NCBI GenBank assembly: GCA_025655555.1
Contig: JAHXIQ010000001.1
Location: forward strand, 248,001 to 312,000
Direction of reading: 5' to 3'
DNA: 64,000 nucleotides
From: Candidatus Thiodiazotropha sp. (ex Myrtea sp. 'scaly one' KF741663)
GTDB lineage: Bacteria; Pseudomonadota; Gammaproteobacteria; Chromatiales; Chromatiaceae
The translations under genes were made by a program, and so were the position numbers. Positions 27,845 to 37,683 of the stretch are shown here, one piece after another (position 1 is the first letter of the stretch; each line of letters starts with the position of its first letter). Below the pieces are notes generated by a model. That model did no database searches, was not told where the DNA came from, and saw only the letters and a list, made by a program, of their open reading frames with translations.

Positions 27845-28134
27845 ACACTTTGCTTGGGCACAGCCTCTGAGTCCTTTTTACTGGAACGCTCATCGTGCTT
27901 TTCTGCCTTTTTCACACGTATTTTATTGCCACCGACATCCCTGCCGTTCAGTCCCTTGATCGCTGCCTTCGCCTCACCCACGCGGGGTATTTCAGCAAAA
28001 CCAAAGCCTTTGGATTTTCCTGTGGCTTTATCCATCACCAGTTTGCAGTACTGTACATCTCCATACTCTTTGAGCAGGGACAACATTTCCGCTTCTGTCG
28101 TTTCTCGGGATAAATTACGCAGTAAAATTTTCAT
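27820..28134 (-). CDS. Single-RRM RNA-binding protein
   Basis: The 104-aa protein has one RNA recognition motif: RNP2 ILLRNL near the start and RNP1 KGFGFAEI at about residues 42-49. A basic tail ([13 protein letters not shown]) follows. Bacterial single-RRM proteins of this size are usually cold- or stress-related RNA binders. ATG 28134 was chosen over an upstream TTG because the RRM starts immediately after it. The gene overlaps the following VF530 gene. Confidence 0.9.
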   Translation of the reverse strand: MKILLRNLSRETTEAEMLSLLKEYGDVQYCKLVMDKATGKSKGFGFAEIPRVGEAKAAIKGLNGRDVGGNKIRVKKAEKHDERSSKKDSEAVPKQSVWPKRVPK

Positions 28135-28186
28135 CTTTGCACCAGACAACTGTTGAAGTGTGTGTCACCAAAAAATGTTTTGCCCG

Positions 28187-28444
28187 CTATAACAGCGGGT
28201 GGTCTTTCGGTAATTGTTTCGCATACCAGATGGCAAGCTTGTGTTTCATGGATAACTGGGAGACTTGATTTTCCGGCAAGGGCTGGATGACTTTGTCATG
28301 TACCAACAGTCGATAGATGTAGAGAATCTTTTCACTTGCGGAGTCTGTCGGTTCGAATACGGCAGCGCCACGTTTTTCAGCATATTTCACGCCCGCAATA
28401 ATGGCGCCTTTGACCAGCTCCGCTTCATTTTTGAGTTTCTTCAT
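28187..28444 (-). CDS. DUF5062-family small protein
   Basis: The 85-aa product (MKKLKNEAELVKGAIIAGV...) matches what I remember of DUF5062, including IYRLLVHDKVIQPLPE and KHKLAIWYAKQLPKDHPLL. No function is known. It is predicted to be soluble and mostly helical. It lies upstream of the RRM gene on the same strand after a 52-bp gap. Confidence 0.75.
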   Translation of the reverse strand: MKKLKNEAELVKGAIIAGVKYAEKRGAAVFEPTDSASEKILYIYRLLVHDKVIQPLPENQVSQLSMKHKLAIWYAKQLPKDHPLL

Positions 28445-28685
28445 CACAGCCTCTGATTAATCTCATGAGCCTAAGGCGACTATTGGGAAGCGCCGCAAAC
28501 CGCAAAAAAAACAAATCACATCATCATTACGATCACAGCTTATCATTAAGCTGGCTCAATCTTCGCACTGCAAATCTCTCAGCTCTCTAAACCATAGACG
28601 ATACCGGGTTATGAAGTGATTTTGGCGGGAAGTAACGACCGAATGATCTGTCAAACCCATAGAGCGAACAACCGAGGGGATTACC

Positions 28686-29207
28686 TTGAAGGTTTCTCAC
28701 TACCACTTATTAACTATGATGATCATGCTCACCCTGATATCAGCACCCATTCAAGCTGTCGACACCTCGCCCGATCTCAAACAGCTGCATGCGACAGGTG
28801 AATGCAATGGCTGCAACCTGGAAGGCGCTGATTTACACGGTATCGACCTGACTGGCGCCAAACTCAGATGGGCCAGACTCAAAGGTGCAGATCTTCAAGG
28901 TACCAACTTGCAACGTGCTGATTTAACCGGCGCCGACCTGAGACAGGCTCACCTGACAAATACCCAACTTGAAGGCGCAATCTTGCAAGGATCACGTTTG
29001 TCCGGCGTGGATCTCAGTGAGACACGACTAATGGGCGCCGACCTGCGCTGGGCGGACATGACTCATTTGGATGTGGATTTAGCCCTCGAATCCATCGACC
29101 TGATCGGTGTATTACTGGAGGGCGCCCGATTCAGCCACGGTGTACGTTGCGGCGCCTTTCCGGCCAAGGGCGGGTTTGGCTGCGCAGCCCATCAATCGAC
29201 GTATTAA
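28686..29207 (+). CDS. Exported pentapeptide-repeat protein
   Basis: The 173-aa protein has a signal peptide (MIMLTLISAPIQA) and then about 17 pentapeptide repeats of the A(D/N)LXX type (for example GADLHGIDLTGAKLRWARLK), predicted to form a right-handed beta-helix. The motif CNGCNLEGADL opens the repeat block, and two further cysteines lie near the C-terminus, so a disulfide is possible in the periplasm. The start is a TTG at 28686, supported by GAGGGG six bases upstream. Confidence 0.8.
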   Translation: MKVSHYHLLTMMIMLTLISAPIQAVDTSPDLKQLHATGECNGCNLEGADLHGIDLTGAKLRWARLKGADLQGTNLQRADLTGADLRQAHLTNTQLEGAILQGSRLSGVDLSETRLMGADLRWADMTHLDVDLALESIDLIGVLLEGARFSHGVRCGAFPAKGGFGCAAHQSTY

Positions 29208-29235
29208 ATCTTCACATCAGGTATTGGATCGATAT

Positions 29236-30792
29236 TCAAGCCACCCGGTCATCCGCCACCCGATAGGTGGGATCCTCCATCATATTGACCTCCACCAGAT
29301 TGCCCGCCTTGACCAGAAGATTCTGACACTCCTGGCTCAAATGACGGATATGTAACGCCTTCTGTGCACGCATATAGCGATCCGCCAAAGCATCGATAGC
29401 CTCAAGGCCTGAGTGATCGTAGACCCGGGCATCAGCAAAATCGACGATAACCTCATGGGGATCATTTCGCGGATCAAACAGATCGGCGAAGTTCTGCACT
29501 GAGCCGAAAAAGAGCGGTCCTTTGAGTTTGTAGTACTTGATGCCGTACTTATCCATATGGGTATCTGCATGAATATGCTTGGCATGTTCCCAGGCGAAAA
29601 CCAGGGCAGAGACAATCACACCTACGATGACTGCGATAGCCAGGTCAGTCAGCACAGTCACCACTGCCACCAAAATACCGACAAAGGTATCCGCCAGGGG
29701 AATACGGCCAATGAGTCGAAAGCTGGCCCATTCGAAGGTACCAAGTACCACGATAAACATCACACCCACCAGCACGGCCACTGGGATTATCTCGATGAGA
29801 CTGGCACCGAAAAGAATAAAGACAAGCAGAAACAGTGCGGCTGAAATGCCTGAAAGACGGCCTCTGCCACCGGAATTAATATTGATCATACTCTGACCGA
29901 TCATCGCACAGCCGCCCATGCCGCCGAACAGACCGTTAACCGTATTCCCCACGCCCTGGCCAATGCACTCCTTGTTGCCGCGCCCGCGGGTTTCGGTCAG
30001 TTCATCGATCAAACTCATGGTAAGCAGAGACTCGATCAGCCCAACACCCGCAAGAATAATGGCGTATGGCAGAACAATCTGCAGGGTTTCCATGTTGAAG
30101 GGGACCATCGGCAGATGGAATTCAGGCAGGCCGCCTGCGATGGTAGCCGCTGGATCACCCGAAAGATCACGCAACACATCCTGTACCAGCCGTGTATCCA
30201 GATCCAGCAAGATCACTGCCAGGGTCACAGATACGATGGCCACCAGGGAGGCCGGCACGGCGGTAGTCAGTTTAGGCAAATAGTTGATGATCGCCATGGT
30301 GATGGCGACCAGACCCAACATGATCCAGAGTTGAGACCCACCGAGCCAGACCAGCTCCCCCGCTTCACCAGGAACCTGGAACTGCTTGAGTTGCGCCAGA
30401 AAAATAACGATGGCCAGACCATTGACGAAACCCAGCATCACCGGATGAGGCACCAGGCGAATGAATTTACCCAGGCGTAACAGACCGGCACTGATCTGTA
30501 TCGCACCCGCCAACAGGACAGCCGCAAAGAGATACTCCACCCCATGTTCAGCCACCAGCGCGACCATCACCACGGCCATCGCACCGGTAGCGCCGGAGAT
30601 CATGCCGGGACGCCCACCGATCACAGATGTGATCAGCCCCATCATGAATGCCGCATAGAGTCCTACTAACGGCTCCACACCGGCCACAAAAGCGAAAGCG
30701 ACTGCTTCAGGCACCAGGGCCAGGGCGACCGTAAGGCCCGACAGCACATCATTCTTGATGCACTGCTTTCCCGGACAGGTCAGTTGAAACAT
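29236..30792 (-). CDS. SulP-family anion transporter with STAS domain
   Basis: The 518-aa membrane protein has the SulP core of many hydrophobic helices, with [15 protein letters not shown] near the start and [22 protein letters not shown] in the middle. A cytoplasmic STAS domain (about residues 420-505) ends it, with [19 protein letters not shown] in place of the usual anti-sigma antagonist loop. SulP proteins carry sulfate, bicarbonate or other anions, usually with sodium or protons. No neighbouring gene decides the substrate. It converges with the pentapeptide gene. Confidence 0.93.
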   Translation of the reverse strand: MFQLTCPGKQCIKNDVLSGLTVALALVPEAVAFAFVAGVEPLVGLYAAFMMGLITSVIGGRPGMISGATGAMAVVMVALVAEHGVEYLFAAVLLAGAIQISAGLLRLGKFIRLVPHPVMLGFVNGLAIVIFLAQLKQFQVPGEAGELVWLGGSQLWIMLGLVAITMAIINYLPKLTTAVPASLVAIVSVTLAVILLDLDTRLVQDVLRDLSGDPAATIAGGLPEFHLPMVPFNMETLQIVLPYAIILAGVGLIESLLTMSLIDELTETRGRGNKECIGQGVGNTVNGLFGGMGGCAMIGQSMININSGGRGRLSGISAALFLLVFILFGASLIEIIPVAVLVGVMFIVVLGTFEWASFRLIGRIPLADTFVGILVAVVTVLTDLAIAVIVGVIVSALVFAWEHAKHIHADTHMDKYGIKYYKLKGPLFFGSVQNFADLFDPRNDPHEVIVDFADARVYDHSGLEAIDALADRYMRAQKALHIRHLSQECQNLLVKAGNLVEVNMMEDPTYRVADDRVA

Positions 30793-31076
30793 GGGCCACC
30801 TCGTTTGCCTGATGCAAAAAGCGGCGCAGTATATCAGAGTAAGTTAATATAACTAAGCACTAATTATGTTTCTTAATGGCAACTTGACTGAATCTGTGAG
30901 CTGCCACCCTCTCAGCATTCATCCAGGGAGGCCCCATCCCTCAGGCGATAAGTTTTTTATCTAAACCATGTCGAGTTTCACAATTCTTTTCAAAGAGGTT
31001 GTGTACCACTCGATGAGTAAACCATAGACTTCATTTAGTGGTCGGGAAGACCTGTTTCACAAAAAGCGGGAAAAAC

Positions 31077-31253
31077 ATGGAACCAAGAAAGCGATCATCA
31101 AGAAGTGCCAAGGTGAGATCTCAACTCTACCTGGATGCCATTACAAACTTCATTCATGCCGAGACACCGGACCCCAAAGTTCAAGCGGAGGATCGACGGA
31201 TTCTGCAGCGTCTAAGAGACTGTGCTGAGCGTTGGCACAAGGAATCTGAATAA
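31077..31253 (+). CDS. Small basic hypothetical protein
   Basis: A 58-aa soluble protein, MEPRKRSSRSAKVRSQLYLD to ERWHKESE, with an Arg/Ser-rich start and an amphipathic helical remainder. I do not recognise the family. A weak ribosome site (GCGGGAAA) precedes ATG 31077. An in-frame GTG at 31038 would add 13 residues. Confidence 0.5.
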   Translation: MEPRKRSSRSAKVRSQLYLDAITNFIHAETPDPKVQAEDRRILQRLRDCAERWHKESE

Positions 31254-31448
31254 AATCTCACTTTAATTCCTCTCTGGTGCCTCAACCTTCATATTCAGGC
31301 ACTCAGCCATGATCCACTTTTGTTGATCTTGTCCTGCAGTCACACGGAGCATGCCCACTTCATGCGAATTACCTGAGTTTGACTGACCTATAACACTTTT
31401 CATCACCAGGATTGTTACCTATCATTTGGATTTACAAGAGCGGTAGCG

Positions 31449-32237
31449 ATGCCTCAGCAATCTTCATCTCTCTCCATGGCTCATCGAGTACGGGAGGCCC
31501 TCATCCGAGGCGCAATCTGGGCCTTCGTCGGACTCCTCTACGCGATGCTGTTCATCTTTTTTGCTGCACTGGCGGCACACTGGCAACTGCCGATTAATCC
31601 GGTCTTTCTAGCCGGCATCTTAGCAGGCACACTTGGCGCATTAATCTATAGCAGCATGCGGCTTGCCGTTCTGATGACAATCATCATCGCACCCTTCTCC
31701 ATCTTCTACTTCATCCTGGCAAGCTGGCCCATCAATCTCTTTTATCTCTTGTTGATCGTCTCAACCATCGGCGCGGTCATCGGTGCACTGTACGGGGTCT
31801 TCTCCATGGGTTCCCGTGTTCACCGCGCAGACGCCAAGACACTGGCCGGCTTCAGTGCAGGCTGGCTGGCTTCACTCGGTTACCTGCTTTTCTCCAGCCT
31901 GCTCGACAGCATCTCCCTGAGCACCATTGTGGCTTTCATGTGCCCAATCACCGGCATCCTCTATGTCTGGATGGTGCCGACTTTCATTAAGCACTACGAT
32001 GACCTGTTACCCCCCGTCGGGGATGGATTGATCGTGGGTGTCGGTGTCTCAGGATTCGTCGCGCTGACTTTTTTCGTCATGATCAGCAGTGTGGATAGCG
32101 GTGTCGCGGGACCGTTGATAGCCGTTCTCGAGCAAGTACAGGAGACACTGCCAAAAGCTATCATCGGCGGTATTCTGGGGGGGGGACTTGCCGGGATCGC
32201 ATCCGGCCTTTTACTGACTGACTGGCAGGATCTGTAG
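31449..32237 (+). CDS. Integral membrane protein of unknown function
   Basis: The 262-aa protein is mostly hydrophobic with about seven or eight predicted helices, among them RGAIWAFVGLLYAMLFIFFAA, the stretch from AVLMTIIIAPFSIFYF, and LPKAIIGGILGGGLAGIASG near the C-terminus. A glycine-rich repeat (GTLGALIY / GAVIGALYG / GGILGGGLAG) recurs in three helices. I do not recognise the family. A strong hairpin terminator follows eight bases after the stop, so it is likely a single-gene unit. Confidence 0.75.
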   Translation: MPQQSSSLSMAHRVREALIRGAIWAFVGLLYAMLFIFFAALAAHWQLPINPVFLAGILAGTLGALIYSSMRLAVLMTIIIAPFSIFYFILASWPINLFYLLLIVSTIGAVIGALYGVFSMGSRVHRADAKTLAGFSAGWLASLGYLLFSSLLDSISLSTIVAFMCPITGILYVWMVPTFIKHYDDLLPPVGDGLIVGVGVSGFVALTFFVMISSVDSGVAGPLIAVLEQVQETLPKAIIGGILGGGLAGIASGLLLTDWQDL

Positions 32238-32244
32238 TGATTAA

Positions 32245-32267
32245 CCCCGCCGAAGCGGGGTCTCTTT
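32245..32267 (+). terminator. Rho-independent terminator of the membrane protein gene
   Basis: CCCCGC (32245-32250) pairs with GCGGGG (32255-32260) around a CGAA tetraloop, followed by TCTCTTT. It lies eight bases after the stop of the plus-strand gene and just before the 3' end of the convergent gene at 32280. Confidence 0.8.
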
Positions 32268-32279
32268 GATGCCTTAGCA

Positions 32280-32672
32280 TCAGAGTCTGTGAGCATAATC
32301 CCGCTGACCATAGCGTTCGTGCAGACGCACATAGCGGTTGAGATCATTATTTTTCAGTCGTTTTATCTGCTGGCTGCTTCTGTCCAGGCGATGCTGAAGA
32401 TAACGCCGCTCCCTTTTCGAGAGTCGCCCATCATCACGAAAGAGACGGACCAGCTGCCTGATGTCTCTTTGGTCACGCTTCAGTAACTTGACCTCCTTGC
32501 GAGTCAGTTCATCTTTCTTAATGCCTTTGGCAATACGTCTCTGTTGCCGATCAAGCCGTTCTATAATTCTGTCCGACTTGCTGTATCCATCACCACCATG
32601 TGAGGCAAATGCAGGAACAATGGCAAACATCGTGAGTGATGCGACTAATAGTGTCTGAGTAAGGATTTTCAT
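32280..32672 (-). CDS. Small exported Arg/Lys-rich helical protein
   Basis: The 130-aa product has a signal peptide cut after about VPAFA and a mature part of nearly 110 residues that is very basic and predicted helical. A repeating pattern is visible: RRIAKGIKKDELTRKEVKLL and later RDDGRLSKRERRYLQ share the order basic helix, acidic turn, L(T/S)(R/K)(K/R)E. This resembles EF-hand-like or Zn-resistance-type periplasmic proteins only loosely. I do not recognise the family. Confidence 0.7.
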   Translation of the reverse strand: MKILTQTLLVASLTMFAIVPAFASHGGDGYSKSDRIIERLDRQQRRIAKGIKKDELTRKEVKLLKRDQRDIRQLVRLFRDDGRLSKRERRYLQHRLDRSSQQIKRLKNNDLNRYVRLHERYGQRDYAHRL

Positions 32673-32753
32673 TTGTGCTCTCCTTTCGGGTCAATTTGTG
32701 ATCCTCGAAGACAGCATAAGGTGCCTAAACTGAACAGCGACTGAATCGTACAG

Positions 32754-32774
32754 TTTCACTAGGACCTGTTAACA
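32754..32774 (+). repeat. Partial copy of the end of the 26.6-kb inverted-repeat element
   Basis: TTTCACTAGGACCTGTTAACA matches the reverse complement of the right end and flank of the element ending at 26864 at 20 of 21 positions. No second end was found nearby, so this is a solo or decayed end. It lies about 95 bp upstream of the SH3 gene. Confidence 0.6.
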
Positions 32775-32869
32775 AGTCAGAAATGTGTTGAACTGCATAG
32801 TATGATCGGCGCCTATTGGATATCCTCCGGATATCGACAAACCAAAAAAACTCATTCCTCTCTTAGACC

Positions 32870-33514
32870 ATGACTATCTGTACTCTCTGGCCTGAAAAAA
32901 CCTCGACCCTGGCCCTTGGGCTATTCTTGTCCTGCAACAGCATCTTTGTATGCGCAGAAACCCGATATGTGACGGATGAGCTCCAGCTCTCCATGCATGA
33001 GGAGATCAACTCCCAGGGCAAGTTGCTGCAACGACTCAACAGCGGTACTGAACTCGAGCTCATCGAGACCGAAGGGCTCTATGCCCTTGTTCGCACAAAA
33101 GAGGGTGTAGAGGGCTGGACCAAAGCCGGTTTTCTCATCTCGGATAAACCGGCTCGGGCACAACTGCTCGACTCCCAGGCCAAGATCGAGGATTTGCAGC
33201 AGAAGCTCAACCAAAACCAACAACAGCTGGCAGCTTCACAGGCGGACCTGAAAAATATGAGAAATAAAGAAGGGCAGGCCTACACCGAATTGACTCAAAA
33301 GCTTGATACAGCGGAGAAGATTGCATCCACCGTGGGGCAGCTGCAACATGAGAACGAAGCTTTTCGCGCTCAGCTAAATAGTGACAAGGCAGAAATACCG
33401 TTCAAATGGGGATTGATTGCCAGTGGATTGTCACTGCTATTAGGGCTCATAGGGGGAATCGCCCTGTTCGATTACCGTAGCCGGAAACGCCATGGTGGAT
33501 ACCGCATTTATTAG
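32870..33514 (+). CDS. YgiM-like SH3-domain and membrane-anchor protein (TIGR04211 type)
   Basis: The 214-aa protein has an N-terminal signal region (LALGLFLSCNSIFVCA), a bacterial SH3 domain (about residues 30-95, with RYVTDELQLSMHEEI and VRTKEGVEGWTKAGFL), a coiled coil (about 100-170, Gln- and Leu-rich) and a C-terminal helix (LIASGLSLLLGLIGGIALF) followed by RSRKRH. This is the order of the TIGR04211/YgiM family, likely anchored in the inner membrane with the SH3 domain in the periplasm. Its partner is unknown. Confidence 0.88.
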   Translation: MTICTLWPEKTSTLALGLFLSCNSIFVCAETRYVTDELQLSMHEEINSQGKLLQRLNSGTELELIETEGLYALVRTKEGVEGWTKAGFLISDKPARAQLLDSQAKIEDLQQKLNQNQQQLAASQADLKNMRNKEGQAYTELTQKLDTAEKIASTVGQLQHENEAFRAQLNSDKAEIPFKWGLIASGLSLLLGLIGGIALFDYRSRKRHGGYRIY

Positions 33515-33594
33515 GGCTACGCAGCACCTTTAACAGAAGCAGCGAACCGTATTCTACTCAGCGGCGCTCACCACATCAGGACTTAAACTCTCGG

Positions 33595-34536
33595 CTACGC
33601 GATAGCGTACTTCTTCATGCGATAGAGCAGGGTATCCCGCGACAATCCCAAGAGACGGGCTGCCCGACTGCGATTACCCGCAGTTTTATACAACGCCTGT
33701 TCGATCAGATTGGCTTCGAGCTCATCCATACGAATGCCCTGATCCGGTAGTTGAAAACCATCGCTGGTAACCGTTGCCTTGGGCGCAACCGACTGTTGGA
33801 ATTCAGATGGCAGATTCGTAGGTTCGATGTCCCGTCCGGAAAAAAGAATCAACATACGTTCGCAGAAATTTTTCAGTTCACGCACGTTGCCGGGCCAGCG
33901 GTAGCCATTCAGAATTTTCATTGTGCTCTTGCTGTAGCGTGGCGGTAGCAGACTATATTGTGCCGCCAAGGCCTCTGTCAGCCCTTTCATGAGGAGTGAA
34001 ATATCACCTGGCCTATCACGCAGCGGGGGAAGCTCCAGTGGCACCACATAGAGCCGATAGTAGAGATCACCGCGGAAAGTGCCCTCCTCCACCGCCTGGG
34101 ATAGATCGCGGTTGGTTGCCGCAACGATGCGTACATCCACTCGCTGGCTCATGGGCTGCCCAATCGGCTGACACTCACCGGTCTCGAGAAAACGTAGCAG
34201 TTTGGCCTGTACCTGCAGGGGCAGCTCGCCAATCTCATCAAGGAATAGGGTGCCGCCATTGGCCGCCTGCATCTTACCGATTCCGTCAGACGTAGCACCG
34301 GTGTATGCACCCTTGCGATGACCGAAAAGCTCGCTTTCGGCCAGCTGAACCGGGAGTGCGGCACAATTGACAGTCACGAAGGGTTTGTCTCGCCGGCGAC
34401 TGCTCTCAAAAAGTGCTTTGGCCAGAAGCTCCTTGCCTGTACCGCTCTCCCCTGTCACCAGTACGGTGGCATCGGTGGCTGATACGATTCGCATGGCACG
34501 AAGTACGCTCTGAAATTCTGGGGCTTGGCCTAACAT
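33595..34536 (-). CDS. Orphan sigma-54-dependent activator (PspF-like layout)
   Basis: The 313-aa protein is a AAA+ domain plus Fis-type helix-turn-helix without a receiver or sensor domain. Walker A is GESGTGKE and Walker B GGTLFLDEIGE. The sigma-54 contact loop is GAYTGA, with tyrosine in place of the usual phenylalanine. The C-terminus is NRSRAARLLGLSRDTLLYRMKKY. The start ATG 34536 has GGAG seven bases upstream. With no regulatory domain it should be controlled by a separate partner or by expression level, as PspF is by PspA. Its target is not evident here. Confidence 0.92.
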   Translation of the reverse strand: MLGQAPEFQSVLRAMRIVSATDATVLVTGESGTGKELLAKALFESSRRRDKPFVTVNCAALPVQLAESELFGHRKGAYTGATSDGIGKMQAANGGTLFLDEIGELPLQVQAKLLRFLETGECQPIGQPMSQRVDVRIVAATNRDLSQAVEEGTFRGDLYYRLYVVPLELPPLRDRPGDISLLMKGLTEALAAQYSLLPPRYSKSTMKILNGYRWPGNVRELKNFCERMLILFSGRDIEPTNLPSEFQQSVAPKATVTSDGFQLPDQGIRMDELEANLIEQALYKTAGNRSRAARLLGLSRDTLLYRMKKYAIA

Positions 34537-34705
34537 AATCAATCTCCATTGAAACTGCCAAGCTATTCTAAAACACTTTTTCCCTAAGGTTAAATGGGGT
34601 GTTTACCCGATATCCACATGAGATTAGGAAGATATCGCCCAAAAACGGCAGATAAATAGAAATAAAAATCTGAAAACGACCGTGAGAGGCGCACTAAGCG
34701 CTTTT

Positions 34706-37606
34706 CTATATCTGTAAGTCCACTTTCGCTACAGCACCCGCCTCCTCATTCAGCGCAGGACGACAGACCACCGCCCTGCCGGCGCTTATCCCATGCTGCT
34801 TGACGAAATAGTCCTCAACCAGCTCTGCGCGCCGCTGGGCCAGTGCCATCAGTTCTTCATCCGAAACTACTGGCGCTGGTGACTGTTTGCTACTGGATGC
34901 CTCTGCATTTGGTGGCTCTTCGGATTTTTCCGCCCCCTCTTTTTCCACTTTTTCGGTAGCCTTTGCTTTTGTGGCCAGTGCCTGATTGAGGGCCTGCCGA
35001 TCCAGTGCCGTCGCTACACCGCAAAGCTTGATGGCGATCTTCGGACGATCCTTGAGCACCTGAGCCACTTTGCTGAGATAGTCCCGGTCCTTATCGTCCA
35101 ACTCAGCCATTGCAGGTTCGAACTCAACCGGATCCAGTTGTACCGCGCTGGCATCACCCGCCATTTTCAGCAAGGCCACTACAGTGCCATAGGGAAACAA
35201 AGCCGTTGTGAGATAGGTCATGGCGCCCTTTTTCAGGGCATTACCGAGGGCGGTATTGATGACATCACCAAGTTCCACATTGGGATCGGAGAGCTTGCCG
35301 CTGACGGGCAGATTGAGATCGATGGTGTCGTTCTTATCCATCAGCATGCCTAGCGCCGCATCCAGCGGCATGGAGATCTTCGCATTGAGCTTCTCCGCCT
35401 GTGCTTTGCTGACCTGCGAGACCTCAAGGCGGCGGATGATCAAATGATTCTTGCCCGCCATCTCACCAGCGGTAAGTGTAAGACCGATATCGGCATCCAA
35501 CTCACCACTGTCCAGATGATAACCGATGGCATTGGTGGTATATGAAGAGAGCGGTACCAGCTCCACACCCTCGAGCCGACCATTGATTTTACCGCTGGGG
35601 TCTGTCTGAAACAGCGTCAGTTCGCCGTCGACCTTCACCTTGGAATGCCTGCCGGTGCTTCCTACCAGTTTGAACGGTGAAGCCACATCGGGGCGGCTAC
35701 TATCCACGCCCTTTAATTCCAGACTTTCCACCTTGAGCACCGTCTTGTAAGCGGGGGAGACGGACTGGTCAGAGAAGTGCACCTGGTTATCACCTGCCCA
35801 AACCAAACGGTCGATCTTGATCTGTAGAGGCTTCCCCTGCTCGTCTGTTGGCGCTTCCTCAGGCTGATCTCCCATCGAGGCCCGTTGCAGACGCTCTGCA
35901 AAGACCTGAAAATTCGATTGGCCGGCCTTATCGAGAGAGATGCGGCTCTGCATGCCCTGCTGCTCGATCAGCACGATACCCAGTCCTGTTGTTTCTGAGA
36001 AACGGATATCGTTGAGTGTCAGTTTCTCCGTGGCCACCATGGCATCAGCAGCGCCCGGTGTCCCGGTCAGGCGGATACCCTGTAAGACTGCCTGTTCTAA
36101 GACCGCCTGATTGTCAGAGGAGAGGTTAAATCCGGCCAGCTTGATCTGCTTCAGATTCACCAATTGCCCACTGTCCCCCGTCTCCTCTGCATGGATACCC
36201 TCGAGTAAACCGGCACCCTGCGCAGTCAACTCAGGCGCCGCTTCTGTCGTCTGTAAAGAAAAACTGCCGTCCCACTGTAAAGCAGCCAATCCGGCATTCA
36301 GCTCATGCTGAACCACACCCAGTCCGGCGAGGGAGAGATGCCCCTGCTGAGTCAGCGACAACTGCCCGGCTTCATCTTGTTTCACCTCCAGGGCAAGACC
36401 TTTTAATCGCAGTTTCTCATTACTTATCCGCTGCGGGTCGCCATTCGCCTGAATTACCTGGGCATCATCAATCTGTAGATCTCCATCAGCTTTCAGTGTC
36501 ATACCCTGTGTGCCCTGCTGTAGGTTCACCCCTCCCTTCCAACTATAACGACCGAGCGAAAGATCTATGGTCTGATCAGGTAACTTTAATGCAGGCAGCG
36601 CACCGCTCAGCTCCCCATTTATGTCAAGCAATAACCCCTTTGCCTGCGAATAACTGCCGGCGAGCTCTCCATCCCATCGGGTGGATTGATCCTGGCTGGT
36701 CAGCTGCGGCATGCTGGCATTCAGCTCATTACCCTCCAACTGACCTTGGGTTCGCCATTGGATCTCATTCGATGTCGACAACGTGAGCTGAAACGCCTGT
36801 TTCAGACTGAGCATACCCGTGATATCGGGTCCATCATTACGTGTCAGCAACGGCTGTAAATCGGCCAATGAGAAAGCACCCAATGACAACCGTCCATTGA
36901 TGACAGGCGCTTCGGAAAAAGGATGCGCATTGAGCTGAATTTCCACTGGGGCTTTGTTGACCTGCCCATTGAGACTCAGCTTTGCCACAACTTCCTGATT
37001 CCAGCTGACGAGTTTCTGCAAGGCCAGATGCTCCAAAAAGAGCTCAATGCGCAGATCTTTTTCCCGGTAGGTCAGCTCGCTCTCACGGATCTCGACACTA
37101 TCCAGAGCGAAGCCCCAAGGCGCCGAATCATCAACCGGTGCCGGCTGCCCCTCATCCAGTGGAAAGCTGAGACCACTGAGTTTCAGGGTCTTACTGTCAC
37201 TCATATCAACCTCGGCCTGAAGGCCTTGCAGATTGACAGCATGAACACGAGCCCGCTTAGAGAAAAGGTCACGCCAACCCACTTCCAATTCAAGCCTGTC
37301 TAGTCGCAGGTCCTGGGCTTCATCCACCTGTGCACGGACATTCTGAAACAGCAGCCTTCCTGTAAATGGGTTGAAATCGATATTCTCTATGTGAACCTGG
37401 CGTGCGCCATGCTGCTTGAGGAAGTCCGCTAAACCAAAGCTGATACCAAACGGCAGTGAGATCAGGATCAGTAGAAAGAGTATGAGAAGCCCCGTACTGA
37501 TCACCCAGATTTTTTTTCTTTGATACCAGGCCCTTACCGGGGCCGGAGGTTGATCGGTCGTCACAACAGGTCTCCGGATTGTATTGAAAAAATAGCCCTC
37601 ACTCAT
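34706..37606 (-). CDS. DUF748/AsmA-like large envelope protein
   Basis: The 966-aa protein has one N-terminal membrane helix (about residues 33-58) and a very long periplasmic region rich in beta-strand repeats, with FGLADFLKQHGARQVHIENI and FNPFTGRLLFQNVRAQ at the start of the DUF748 region. Such proteins belong to the AsmA-like group, some of which bridge the inner and outer membranes for lipid transport. Toward the C-terminus, LDDKDRDYLSKVAQVLKDRP resembles an OmpA-like domain start, and a Glu/Lys-rich low-complexity segment lies near residue 890. It is flanked by unrelated regulators. Confidence 0.85.
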   Translation of the reverse strand: MSEGYFFNTIRRPVVTTDQPPAPVRAWYQRKKIWVISTGLLILFLLILISLPFGISFGLADFLKQHGARQVHIENIDFNPFTGRLLFQNVRAQVDEAQDLRLDRLELEVGWRDLFSKRARVHAVNLQGLQAEVDMSDSKTLKLSGLSFPLDEGQPAPVDDSAPWGFALDSVEIRESELTYREKDLRIELFLEHLALQKLVSWNQEVVAKLSLNGQVNKAPVEIQLNAHPFSEAPVINGRLSLGAFSLADLQPLLTRNDGPDITGMLSLKQAFQLTLSTSNEIQWRTQGQLEGNELNASMPQLTSQDQSTRWDGELAGSYSQAKGLLLDINGELSGALPALKLPDQTIDLSLGRYSWKGGVNLQQGTQGMTLKADGDLQIDDAQVIQANGDPQRISNEKLRLKGLALEVKQDEAGQLSLTQQGHLSLAGLGVVQHELNAGLAALQWDGSFSLQTTEAAPELTAQGAGLLEGIHAEETGDSGQLVNLKQIKLAGFNLSSDNQAVLEQAVLQGIRLTGTPGAADAMVATEKLTLNDIRFSETTGLGIVLIEQQGMQSRISLDKAGQSNFQVFAERLQRASMGDQPEEAPTDEQGKPLQIKIDRLVWAGDNQVHFSDQSVSPAYKTVLKVESLELKGVDSSRPDVASPFKLVGSTGRHSKVKVDGELTLFQTDPSGKINGRLEGVELVPLSSYTTNAIGYHLDSGELDADIGLTLTAGEMAGKNHLIIRRLEVSQVSKAQAEKLNAKISMPLDAALGMLMDKNDTIDLNLPVSGKLSDPNVELGDVINTALGNALKKGAMTYLTTALFPYGTVVALLKMAGDASAVQLDPVEFEPAMAELDDKDRDYLSKVAQVLKDRPKIAIKLCGVATALDRQALNQALATKAKATEKVEKEGAEKSEEPPNAEASSSKQSPAPVVSDEELMALAQRRAELVEDYFVKQHGISAGRAVVCRPALNEEAGAVAKVDLQI

Positions 37607-37683
37607 ACCCACGCATCCTTGCGCCAGTACTTATAGTGGGAGTTTAGTGTACTAAGGGGAAGTGGGCAGGCTGGTTAGGGTCC

